A DNA stretch of 64,000 nt from Bacillus marasmi (GTDB lineage: Bacteria; Bacillota; Bacilli; Bacillales; Cytobacillaceae). Positions within the stretch are counted from its first letter, which is position 1. Each line of letters opens with the position of its first letter. A program made the position numbers and the translations under genes. Positions 51,758 to 59,761 of this stretch are shown piece after piece. The notes below the pieces were generated by a model that was not told where the DNA came from, did not search any database, and saw only the letters and a program-made list of their open reading frames with translations. The stretch covers positions 1 through 64,000 of the forward strand of contig NZ_LR656164.1 of assembly GCF_902168435.1 (NCBI RefSeq), read 5' to 3'.

Positions 51758-54051
51758 TGGCAATTCTTGAAGATAAAGTTTCAACAGGAATTTCTGCAGA
51801 GCAAGTAACAACATTTGAATCAGGAAATGAAATGGCTGCGATGGCTGCAGCCCAAATCAATTATCATATTATGGGTTATTTCCCAATCACTCCATCAACT
51901 GAGGTAGCGCAATACCTTGATATGATGAAAGCACGTGGAGAACACGATATCAAATTAATTCCAGCTGATGGTGAGCATGGTTCAGCCGGAATTTGTTATG
52001 GTGCTGCTGTAACTGGTGCACGTGTGTTTAACGCAACAAGTGCAAACGGCTTCCTCTATATGATTGAACAATTACCAGTTCAAGCTGGAACTCGTTTCCC
52101 TATGGTCATGAACTTAGTAACGCGTTCAGTTAGTGGTCCGCTTGATATCCGTGGTGACCATTCCGATTTATACTATGGCCTAAACACTGGCTGGGTTATT
52201 TTAACAGCAAAAACACCACAAGCTGTTTACGATATGAATATCATGGCTTTAAAAATCGCTGAGCATTCAGAAGTAAGATTACCAGTAATCGTTGCGTATG
52301 ACGGCTTCTTTACTTCACACCAAAAGCGTAAAGTTAATTATTTCAAGGATCGTAAAATTGTTCAGAAGTTTGTTGGTGAAGCTCCAACCGATTACAATTT
52401 TGCTCGTGATCCAAAGAAACCAGTAACAATTGGTGCGCACATGGATGGTCACGACTTAATGAACAACCACTTCCAACAATCCGAAGCGATTTATCGTGCT
52501 GGTGAAGTATACAAGGAAGTAGCGGCTGAATATGCTAAACTTTCTGGCAGAAACTATGATGTATTAGATTTGTATAAAATGGAAGATGCTGAAGTAGCAT
52601 TATTCTTATTAAACTCTGCTGCAGAATCTGCGAAGGATGTTGTTGATAAGTTACGTGCACAAGGAATTAAAGCTGGTGTAATCAGCCCGAATATCATTCG
52701 TCCTTTCCCAGCAAAAGAAATTCGCGAAGCATTGAAAAATGTAAAAGCTTTACTTGTTGGTGAACGTGCTGATTCTTATGGTGCAAATGGTCCAAACTTA
52801 ACTCATGAAGTTAAATCTGCCCTACAAGATGACAAGGAAAATAAAACAATCGTTCTTAGCCGTGTGTTCGGTCTTGGCGGTAAAGACTTCTATGCGGATG
52901 ACGCTGAAGCCTTCTTCAAAATGGCAATCGATGCAATGGAAAAAGGTTATGCTGAAAAGCCATTTGATTACTTTGGTCATGTACCAGGTAATCCAGAAAA
53001 AGTCTTAAAGCCAGTAATTGAACCACAACATGGTGAAGCATATAAGACAGGTCTTATTCAGGTTACAAAGGATGAAGAGACTAACAAATTAAAAGTGAAG
53101 ATTCCACCACTTCGCGCTTTAACAACAAAGCCTAAGCGTATTGCATCAGGACATGGTGCATGCCCAGGCTGTGGTATTTTCGGTGGTCTAGAATTGTTCT
53201 TTAAAGGAATTGAAGGCGATGTTGTCGTATTATTCCAAACAGGCTGTGCCTATGTAACGACAACTGCTTATCCATATTCTTCACATAAGCAAACGATGAT
53301 TCACAACTTATTCCAAAATGGTGCAGCAACATTGTCTGGTACAGTTGAGGCATTCCTTGAATTGAAACGCCGTGGTGAAGTTGAAATTTCTGATGATGCT
53401 ACCTTCGTTATGATAACTGGTGACGGCGGTATGGATATCGGAATGGGATCAGCAATTGGTACGGCACTTCGTGTACACAAGCTGATTATGCTTGAATACG
53501 ATAATGAAGGCTATATGAATACTGGTTCTCAATTGTCATACTCAACACCAATTGGACACATGACAAGCACTTCATCTGTTGGTAAAGTTCAACAAGGTAA
53601 AACTTTCCATCATAAGGATACGCCACAAATTATGGCTGCAACTAACATTCCTTATGTGTTTACTGGAACAGAAGCCTTCCCACAAGATTTAATTAAGAAG
53701 GCGGCAAAAGCTCAATGGTATGCGCAAAACGTTGGTACTGTTTACGGTAAAATTTTGATTGCATGTCCATTAAACTGGAAATCAGAAGACCGCTACGGTA
53801 CAACTATCGTTGAAGCAGCTGTTAACTCAAACTTCTTCCCGCTATATGAGGTTGAAGAAGGTGTAACAACTATCACTTACAACCCTGAGGAAAAGAAGAA
53901 GAAAATTGCTGTTTCCGAATGGTTGAAATATATGGGTAAATCTAAGCATTTACTCAAGGAAGAAAACAAGCCATTACTTGAAGATTTCGAGCGAATCATC
54001 GAGAAAAGATGGCAACAGCTTAAAGCAAAACACGAAAGTCCATTCCTATAA
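51757..54051 (+). CDS. 2-oxoacid:ferredoxin oxidoreductase alpha-beta fusion (pyruvate type)
   Basis: A 764-residue fused alpha-beta chain. The pyrimidine-binding domain (about 20-260) has GYFPITPSTEVAQYL and DIRGDHSDLYYGLNTGW, as in pyruvate:ferredoxin oxidoreductases. Domain II covers about 270-400. The beta part (about 460-740) has GHGACPGCGIFGGLELF and the thiamine-diphosphate motif GDGGMDIGMGSAIGTALR. With the gamma-delta gene it would oxidatively decarboxylate pyruvate to acetyl-CoA and reduce ferredoxin. Oxygen-tolerant Bacillus more often use pyruvate dehydrogenase, so this points to low-oxygen metabolism. 2-Oxoglutarate remains possible. Confidence 0.88.
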   Translation: MAILEDKVSTGISAEQVTTFESGNEMAAMAAAQINYHIMGYFPITPSTEVAQYLDMMKARGEHDIKLIPADGEHGSAGICYGAAVTGARVFNATSANGFLYMIEQLPVQAGTRFPMVMNLVTRSVSGPLDIRGDHSDLYYGLNTGWVILTAKTPQAVYDMNIMALKIAEHSEVRLPVIVAYDGFFTSHQKRKVNYFKDRKIVQKFVGEAPTDYNFARDPKKPVTIGAHMDGHDLMNNHFQQSEAIYRAGEVYKEVAAEYAKLSGRNYDVLDLYKMEDAEVALFLLNSAAESAKDVVDKLRAQGIKAGVISPNIIRPFPAKEIREALKNVKALLVGERADSYGANGPNLTHEVKSALQDDKENKTIVLSRVFGLGGKDFYADDAEAFFKMAIDAMEKGYAEKPFDYFGHVPGNPEKVLKPVIEPQHGEAYKTGLIQVTKDEETNKLKVKIPPLRALTTKPKRIASGHGACPGCGIFGGLELFFKGIEGDVVVLFQTGCAYVTTTAYPYSSHKQTMIHNLFQNGAATLSGTVEAFLELKRRGEVEISDDATFVMITGDGGMDIGMGSAIGTALRVHKLIMLEYDNEGYMNTGSQLSYSTPIGHMTSTSSVGKVQQGKTFHHKDTPQIMAATNIPYVFTGTEAFPQDLIKKAAKAQWYAQNVGTVYGKILIACPLNWKSEDRYGTTIVEAAVNSNFFPLYEVEEGVTTITYNPEEKKKKIAVSEWLKYMGKSKHLLKEENKPLLEDFERIIEKRWQQLKAKHESPFL

Positions 54052-54113
54052 TCCTAGTATTTCATAGCCAATCCATGAAATATTAATCATTTTTTACCCA
54101 TTCCTATATTTTG

Positions 54114-54145
54114 ACCCAGCGCCTTTGGTGTTGGGTTTCTTTTTG
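54114..54145 (+). terminator. terminator after the ferredoxin oxidoreductase operon
   Basis: ACCCAGCGCC pairs with GGTGTTGGGT, allowing G-T and two mismatches, followed by TTCTTTTTG. Confidence 0.75.
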
Positions 54146-54179
54146 TAAGAAAGTATAATAGAAATGAAAGGGTGGTTTG

Positions 54180-54665
54180 ATGCGGTATTATACGAAAATT
54201 GCTAGTATTATTGATGAATTGTTCTTAGTTGCAGAAGATGAAAAGCTTTCGGTTATTCACCTAGGCGAAGCGGATTTTCATAAACATGAGGACACTACCA
54301 TGATTACCTATCAGCCTGAACTTCCCTGCCTTAAGGAGGCAGCACAGCAATTGCAGGAATATTTTGCTGGTAAAAGAAAGACATTTAACCTGCAGCTCTC
54401 AGTTTGCGGGACAAGCTTCCAAAAATCGGTTTGGGAGCAACTGAGCTTAATCCCTTTTGGTGAGACAAGGAGTTATCAAGATATTGCTGTTGCAATCGAT
54501 AATCCTAAAGCCGTTCGTGCTATTGGTCAAGCAAATAAAGCCAATCGTTATCCCATTATCATTCCATGTCATCGAGTCATTGGTAAAAATCACTCACTAA
54601 CAGGCTACGCCGGAACACGAGTGGATATTAAAGAAAAATTACTAGAATTTGAAGGTGCACTATAA
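54180..54665 (+). CDS. ogt: methylated-DNA--protein-cysteine methyltransferase
   Basis: A 161-residue suicide DNA-repair protein that removes methyl groups from O6-methylguanine. The C-terminal domain has the recognition helix FGETRSYQDIAVAIDNPKAVRAIGQANKANRYPIIIPCHRVIGKNHSLTGYA, shown here only as family landmarks: the acceptor Cys lies in PCHRV and the Asn hinge in GQANKAN. ATG 54180 is preferred over the TTG three bases earlier; GAAAGGGTGG lies upstream. It stands alone with a terminator after it. Confidence 0.93.
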   Translation: MRYYTKIASIIDELFLVAEDEKLSVIHLGEADFHKHEDTTMITYQPELPCLKEAAQQLQEYFAGKRKTFNLQLSVCGTSFQKSVWEQLSLIPFGETRSYQDIAVAIDNPKAVRAIGQANKANRYPIIIPCHRVIGKNHSLTGYAGTRVDIKEKLLEFEGAL

Positions 54666-54672
54666 ATACAAG

Positions 54673-54723
54673 AACTGAGATCGTGGATGAGCAGCTTGCT
54701 TTTTACGAGCTCAGTTTTTTTAT
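54673..54723 (+). terminator. terminator after ogt
   Basis: AACTGAG-A-TCGT pairs with ACGA-G-CTCAGTT around a 20-base loop, followed by seven T residues. Confidence 0.8.
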
Positions 54724-54882
54724 CTAGACTTGATTTTGAAAATTCACAATATATCCATGTGATAGAAAGTGGTAATTTTATATGATGAACCTAGAATCGC
54801 AGAGAGGGTGTGAATAATGACTTTTTTTTAAAATCGTATAAGGTCAAAAGAATTAACAAAGTATCAGATTTTAGATGGTAGA

Positions 54883-55707
54883 ATGGATATACCTGCTAAA
54901 ACGAGGCAGGATTACCATTACCTTCAGAAAGGTTATGAAGGTGAAGTTCAATTTGATAAGTTTGCTACTGACGCAGGTCTTGATCAAAAATTTCTTATTT
55001 TAAACGATTTATTCTTAAATTACGACAACAATAAATTCCAAATTGATTCTACAATCATTACTCAAAGAGCAATCCTCCTCAGCGAAATCAAAAATTTTGA
55101 AGGTGATTACTATTACCAAGATAGAAACTTTCATTATAACTCTAACTCTCCAAACAATCTCACCAAAAATCCCTTAGAACAACTTAATCGAAACAAAATA
55201 CTACTCGGTAAACTCCTTTTTAAAAATGGCTTTAATCTTGCTATTGATGGCAATGTTGTCTTCATTAATCCTGAGTTCTTCTTGTATCAAGCCCCGAGGG
55301 ATGAACCCATCGTTTATCGTCCTCAACTAAATAAATTCATTCAAGAAATTAATTCAAAGCCAGCCAATCTCAATGGTTCCCATATAAAACTAGCAGAAAT
55401 GTTGGTGAGTCATCATATTGCGGATGCTTCTTATTTGGTGTTTCCTGCGTATGATTTTAACTCACTGAAAAAAGGAAATAAGTTCAAACAATGCTTCTCA
55501 TTTTCTGTGGTGGTCGACGGGAGAAAGCTTGTTTGTGCCGATTGCGGTCATGTGGAGAAGATCGAAGCTGCTATAGTGCGGAGCGTGGGGGAGTTAAGAT
55601 TGTTATTTCCGGACATGAAGATAACGACAGCGATTGTTTATGAGTGGTGTGGATTGCCAATTACCGTAACTTGGGTTTGGAAAATTCTTAAATCAACTAT
55701 AAATTAG
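54883..55707 (+). CDS. NERD-domain protein, probably N-terminally truncated
   Basis: The frame from ATG 54883 gives 274 residues. The NERD (nuclease-related) domain covers about residues 15-125 with GYEGEVQFDKF, DSTIITQRAILLSEIKNF (the D...E-x-K nuclease-like core) and a later C-terminal block CADCGHVEKIEAAIVRSVGELRLLFPDMKITTAIVYEWC with a Cys pair. The frame stays open upstream to 54832 and encodes family-like sequence (RIRSKELTKYQILDGRM). A good start, ATG 54817 after GAGAGGGTG, is in frame but hits TAA at 54829-54831, inside a T8-A4 run. One base change would restore the full protein, so this may be a recent nonsense mutation with restart at 54883. Function is unknown. Confidence 0.75.
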   Translation: MDIPAKTRQDYHYLQKGYEGEVQFDKFATDAGLDQKFLILNDLFLNYDNNKFQIDSTIITQRAILLSEIKNFEGDYYYQDRNFHYNSNSPNNLTKNPLEQLNRNKILLGKLLFKNGFNLAIDGNVVFINPEFFLYQAPRDEPIVYRPQLNKFIQEINSKPANLNGSHIKLAEMLVSHHIADASYLVFPAYDFNSLKKGNKFKQCFSFSVVVDGRKLVCADCGHVEKIEAAIVRSVGELRLLFPDMKITTAIVYEWCGLPITVTWVWKILKSTIN

Positions 55708-55809
55708 TAGGGTATGGACAATGGTCATATTATGAATAATGGTGATTTTCTATTTAGTTGGTTGGATACTTAATTTTGGTGGTCTATTGAGCATAATTTG
55801 AAAATTGAG

Positions 55810-56192
55810 GGTTATTGAGTACGTGGTTTTAGTGATGTGCAAGAAAATAAGTAGTCAATGCGGGTTATTGAGTACGTGGTTTGAGAGTGGTGCAAGAAAA
55901 TAAGTAGTCAATGCGGGTTATTGAGTACGTGGTTTTAGCGAGGTGCAAGAAAATAAGCAGTCAATGAGGGTTATTGAGTACGTGGTTTAAGAGTGGTGCA
56001 AGAAAATAAGCAGTCAATGCGGGTTATTGATTACGTGGTTTGAGAGTGGTGCAAGAAAATAAGCAGTCAATGCGGGTTATTGAGTACGTGGTTTGAGAGT
56101 GGTGGAAGAAAATAAGCAGTCAATGCGGGTTATTGAGTACGTGGTTTGAGAGTGGTGCAAGAAAATAAATGGTCAATGAGGGTTATTGAGTA
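55810..56192. repeat. third tandem array, 53-bp repeat, 7 copies plus partial
   Basis: Copies start at about 55810, 55863, 55916, 55968, 56021, 56074 and 56127, with a broken eighth at 56180 (one copy may be 52 bases). Each has GGGTTATTGAGTACGTGGTTT, then (A/G)GAGTGGTGCAAGAAAATAAG and CAGTCAATGC in register. Junctions contain TCAAT-N7-ATTGA. The block fills most of the 728-base gap between the NERD and Spo0E-like genes. No unique spacers and no coding frame. Confidence 0.93.
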
Positions 56193-56435
56193 TTAAATTT
56201 TTAAGTGCCTCCCAAAATAAGTAGTTATTAACATATCAACACTACTCTTTTAAAGAGAAAATTCGACAATTACTGTCGATAAAAAATAATATTGAAAAAA
56301 ATGTCTAGTTTTGCGATTCTATTTACTTTTTATTCATTTCTTGTGATAATTCATCAGTAACGTTGATTAATATAGTTATACCAATTGATTAATTGAGATG
56401 AATTGAGATGGGATTGGGTTAGGAGGAAACAGAAG

Positions 56436-56687
56436 TTGTACCAGGAAAAAGAAAGTAAGTCTTTAATGGAAGAAATTAATGAGTTAAAAACAAGACTGGT
56501 TGACACGGTCGAAAAGAAGGGAAAAACTCTTACGGATGAAGAAACGGTCAAACGAAGTCAGGAATTGGACCAGTTGATCTTTCAATATCAAAAAGAGGCT
56601 TTTACGAAACTAAAGCGACAGGAGGGAAGTAAGGCAGTACTTTGGTCAATGATGGCACTAATACCCAATGTGCTTGTCGAAGCTTGA
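56436..56687 (+). CDS. Spo0E-like aspartyl-phosphate phosphatase
   Basis: An 83-residue protein with the Spo0E signature: MEEINELKTRLVDTVEKKGKTLTDEETVKRSQELDQLIFQYQK, in which SQELD is the hallmark motif of the two-helix phosphatases that dephosphorylate Spo0A~P and delay sporulation. TTG 56436 is preferred because AGGAGG lies nine bases upstream; ATG 56466 is an internal alternative that gives a still more typical length. The C-terminal tail is longer than in the shortest family members and hydrophobic (VLWSMMALIPNVLVEA). Confidence 0.88.
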   Translation: MYQEKESKSLMEEINELKTRLVDTVEKKGKTLTDEETVKRSQELDQLIFQYQKEAFTKLKRQEGSKAVLWSMMALIPNVLVEA

Positions 56688-56823
56688 AATTTAGATTTCT
56701 TATTCTGGACGACATTTTGAAAATTTCTCAGTTACGGTTTTTGGTGAAAAAAAACAGTTGTGCGCGGTCGATGTTCCCGTACAGCTTGACTATCCCTATA
56801 AATAGAAGAAATAAGCAAAAAAT

Positions 56824-56870
56824 AAGAGGAGTACTCAAAAGAACGCCAAATGAGTATTCCTCTTTTCTTT
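56824..56870. terminator. terminator between Spo0E-like and ZIP genes
   Basis: AAGAGGAGTACTC pairs with GAGTATTCCTCTT (one mismatch) over a 15-base loop, followed by TTCTTTG. Confidence 0.75.
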
Positions 56871-56891
56871 GTCTTTGTAAAGGGTAATTTA

Positions 56892-57623
56892 TTAAAATAT
56901 TTCAATGATTAATATCATAAACAATAGGCCAAGGATAAATGAATAGGTCGAAGTTCTTTCATTACCATCACCGTGGCTCTCAGGAATTAACTCCTTATAG
57001 ATGATAAACAACATTGCCCCAGCTGCAAAAGCTAGTCCATATGGAACTAAGTTATCAACAAAAGAAGTTAAATAATATCCGAAAAATGAAGTGACAATTT
57101 CAATCGTCCCGGTTAATGTAGCCAAAATAAAAGCTTTGAACTTGCTAATATTTTGATTAACAAGGAAAAGTGCAACTAGCAAGCCCTCAGGAGCATTTTG
57201 AAATCCGATTGCAAAGGCAATAAGGTTTCCCGTTTCTAAGGCGGGATCAGATGCGTAGCTGACTCCAACTGATAACCCTTCAGGGATGTTATGTAACGTT
57301 ATTGCCGCAATAATGAGTAACGCTTTTTCATCGAATTGTATATTTTTACTAGAATGGTGTAAATCCATATGTGGTATATACATTTCTAATAGTGTTAATG
57401 TTACTACTCCAAGAATAATTCCTATTGTTAACTGTAAAAATCCACCGCTATTTAATGCTTCTGGAATCAGTCCCATTGTTGACGCAGACATCATAATTCC
57501 CGCAGTAAAGGCGAGTAGGAGGTCACGAAAGCGGTGTGTTACTGATGTATTCATGAATAAAATGATTAATGCTCCCAGACCTGTCGAAAGGGCAGAGAGT
57601 GTACTACCGATTGCAACCTGCAT
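56892..57623 (-). CDS. ZIP-family divalent metal transporter (second copy)
   Basis: A 243-residue polytopic protein of the ZIP family. Metal-site helices are HNIPEGLSVGV near residue 112 and QNAPEGLLVALF near 143, in which the second His is replaced by Gln, as in the GufA-like branch. The gene starts at ATG 57623 after GGGGGAGATATA. It lies between a Spo0E-like gene and the divergent fix operon. Substrate is not inferable; no MntR-like box was found upstream, unlike the copy at 2655. Confidence 0.88.
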   Translation of the reverse strand: MQVAIGSTLSALSTGLGALIILFMNTSVTHRFRDLLLAFTAGIMMSASTMGLIPEALNSGGFLQLTIGIILGVVTLTLLEMYIPHMDLHHSSKNIQFDEKALLIIAAITLHNIPEGLSVGVSYASDPALETGNLIAFAIGFQNAPEGLLVALFLVNQNISKFKAFILATLTGTIEIVTSFFGYYLTSFVDNLVPYGLAFAAGAMLFIIYKELIPESHGDGNERTSTYSFILGLLFMILIIEIF

Positions 57624-57866
57624 TATATCTCCCCCCTACTAAATACTTATTTTCCTGATTAAACATGATAATATTGTAGCTTTTTATCGCTATTCCATCA
57701 AACTATTTAGCTCTTAAAGAATAATCTTATATGAATCTACTTCATTAATTCAAGAATATATAAAAGATTGTACTAGACCCTTCTTTTTACACATATATCG
57801 TAATAAACACGGTTTTAATGAGCAAGCCGAACCGCAAAACTTTCTAAAAAGGAGGGCATGAATGAT

Positions 57867-58694
57867 ATGCACATTTTAGTCTGTGTGAAGCAAGTGCCTG
57901 ATACAAAAATCATAAAAATAAACCCGAAGACCAATACGCTTGACCGGCGCAGTGCACCGGCAATATTAAACCCTTATGATGGTCATGCTGTGCAAGAGGC
58001 AGTAAGGGTTAAAAGAGAAGTCGGTGGAACAATTTCAGTGTTGTCAATGGGACCTCCACAAGCGACTGCGGTAATAAAGAAAAGTATAGAAATTGGTGCC
58101 GATCGTGGCTATTTAATATCAGATCGAGCTTTTGCCGGAGCTGATACTCTTGCGACGAGCTATGCTCTCTCGAAGGCAATTGAAAGAATTGCAGAGGAAC
58201 ATCCAATTGATTTAATCATTTGTGGTAAGCATGCGATTGATGGTGATACTGGACAAGTTGGACCTGGAATTGCCAGACGAGTAGATATTCCTCCTATCAC
58301 TAATGTAATTGAAATTACAGAAATCAATAAGCAGAAAAATAAAATCATTGTGAAGCGAAAAATTACAGATGGTTATGAGCTTATTGAAACGAAGTTCCCA
58401 TGTCTGTTAACGGTTGAGAAGCAAATAAACGATATTGAATATGCACCAATGCCAAACATGATTAAAGCTGCCCGCTATGAGCCAGTCATTTGGTCAGTCA
58501 ATGATCTTCGCAATGTTGATAGACCGCAGCTCGGTTTAAAAGGATCACCAACAATTGTTGGGAAAATGTTTACACCCCCGCGACCTGAAGGTGGAAAAAG
58601 GCTTGAAGGATCAGCCTCTGAACAGGTTGATCAATTAGTGACACTATTAATGGAGCAAAAACATCTGTTTCAATTTTCATCTAATCAAAAATAA
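57867..58694 (+). CDS. fixA: FixA-type electron transfer flavoprotein beta subunit
   Basis: A 275-residue EtfB/FixA protein starting MHILVCVKQVPDTKIIKI. It has the AMP-site/EtfB signature LIICGKHAIDGDTGQVGPGIARRVDIPPITNV near residue 115. ATG 57867 is preferred over ATG 57858, which lies only two bases after GGAGGG. It forms a heterodimer with the EtfA/FixB product of the next gene. In a four-gene operon with fixB, fixC and fixX it is expected to be the site of NADH oxidation in flavin-based electron bifurcation. Confidence 0.9.
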   Translation: MHILVCVKQVPDTKIIKINPKTNTLDRRSAPAILNPYDGHAVQEAVRVKREVGGTISVLSMGPPQATAVIKKSIEIGADRGYLISDRAFAGADTLATSYALSKAIERIAEEHPIDLIICGKHAIDGDTGQVGPGIARRVDIPPITNVIEITEINKQKNKIIVKRKITDGYELIETKFPCLLTVEKQINDIEYAPMPNMIKAARYEPVIWSVNDLRNVDRPQLGLKGSPTIVGKMFTPPRPEGGKRLEGSASEQVDQLVTLLMEQKHLFQFSSNQK

Positions 58695-58735
58695 TTTTTT
58701 TTGAAATTGTTCTAATTGAAATGGGGAGATGAATT

Positions 58736-59761
58736 ATGAACGAATATCAAGGTGTTTGGGTTTTTATTGAGCAAAGTAGTGGGAATATTGCTGGCGTCTC
58801 CCTGGAATTATTGGGTGCAGGAAGAAGCCTAGCCGATAAGCTTTCGGTACCGCTTAGTGGGGTACTGTTAGGTGATGGTGTGAAACCTTTAGCGGAAACC
58901 GTAATTGCTCATGGTGCAGATCAAGTATATCTAATCGATAACCCTGTTCTTAAAGATTATCGAACAGAATCTTATATGAAGGGTGTCGTCATGCTGGCAG
59001 AAAAGTATAAACCGGAAATCTTTTTATATGGAGCAACATCAAATGGAAAGGATTTGGCCAGTGCAGTCGCAACTGACCTGTCCACCGGTTTAACGGCGGA
59101 TACAACTATGCTTGATGTTGATGTGGAAAAGCGACTATTAGAAGCGAGCCGACCTGCGTTTGGTGGTAATATCATGGCCACGATTCTCTGTAAAAAACAT
59201 CGACCGCAAATGGCCACCGTTCGTCCGAAGGTGATGAAAGCACTTGAGCCGAACCAAAACAGAAAAGGTGAAATCATCGAGGAAAGCATTTCGATTGCAG
59301 AATCTGAAATGAGAACGAAAGTGCTAAAAATTGTGAAAGAGGTCACAAAAAAGGTGAATTTAGCAGAAGCGGATATTATTGTCGCTGGTGGCAAAGGAAT
59401 GGGTGATAGTAAAAATTTTGAACTCATTCACGAATTCGCGTCGTTAATAGGGGCAACTGTAGGTGGTTCACGAGATGTCGTTGAGGCAGGCTGGCTCCCG
59501 CATGAGCACCAAGTTGGGCAAACAGGGGAAACTGTAACACCGAAAATTTACTTTGCGATTGGCATCTCGGGGGCGATTCAGCATGTTGTAGGCATGAAAA
59601 ACTCGGAATTAATTATTGCGATTAATAAAGATGCTAACGCACCCATTTTTGATGTAGCAACTTATGGAATTGTTGGGGACGCCCTCGAAATTCTACCTAA
59701 ATTGATTGACCAATTTAAGAAGCTACGCACCGAAAAAGGCGGTGAAATGAGCTATGTCTGA
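58736..59761 (+). CDS. fixB: FixB-type electron transfer flavoprotein alpha subunit
   Basis: A 341-residue EtfA/FixB protein. The N-terminal domain has GVWVFIEQSSGNIAGVSLELLGAGRSLAD. The C-terminal FAD domain has VGGSRDVVEAGWLPHEHQVGQTGETVTPKIYFAIGISGAIQHVVGM, the classic FAD-binding pattern of ETF alpha. ATG 58736 follows GGGGAGATGAATT. It overlaps fixC by 8 bases, so they are translationally coupled. Confidence 0.93.
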   Translation: MNEYQGVWVFIEQSSGNIAGVSLELLGAGRSLADKLSVPLSGVLLGDGVKPLAETVIAHGADQVYLIDNPVLKDYRTESYMKGVVMLAEKYKPEIFLYGATSNGKDLASAVATDLSTGLTADTTMLDVDVEKRLLEASRPAFGGNIMATILCKKHRPQMATVRPKVMKALEPNQNRKGEIIEESISIAESEMRTKVLKIVKEVTKKVNLAEADIIVAGGKGMGDSKNFELIHEFASLIGATVGGSRDVVEAGWLPHEHQVGQTGETVTPKIYFAIGISGAIQHVVGMKNSELIIAINKDANAPIFDVATYGIVGDALEILPKLIDQFKKLRTEKGGEMSYV

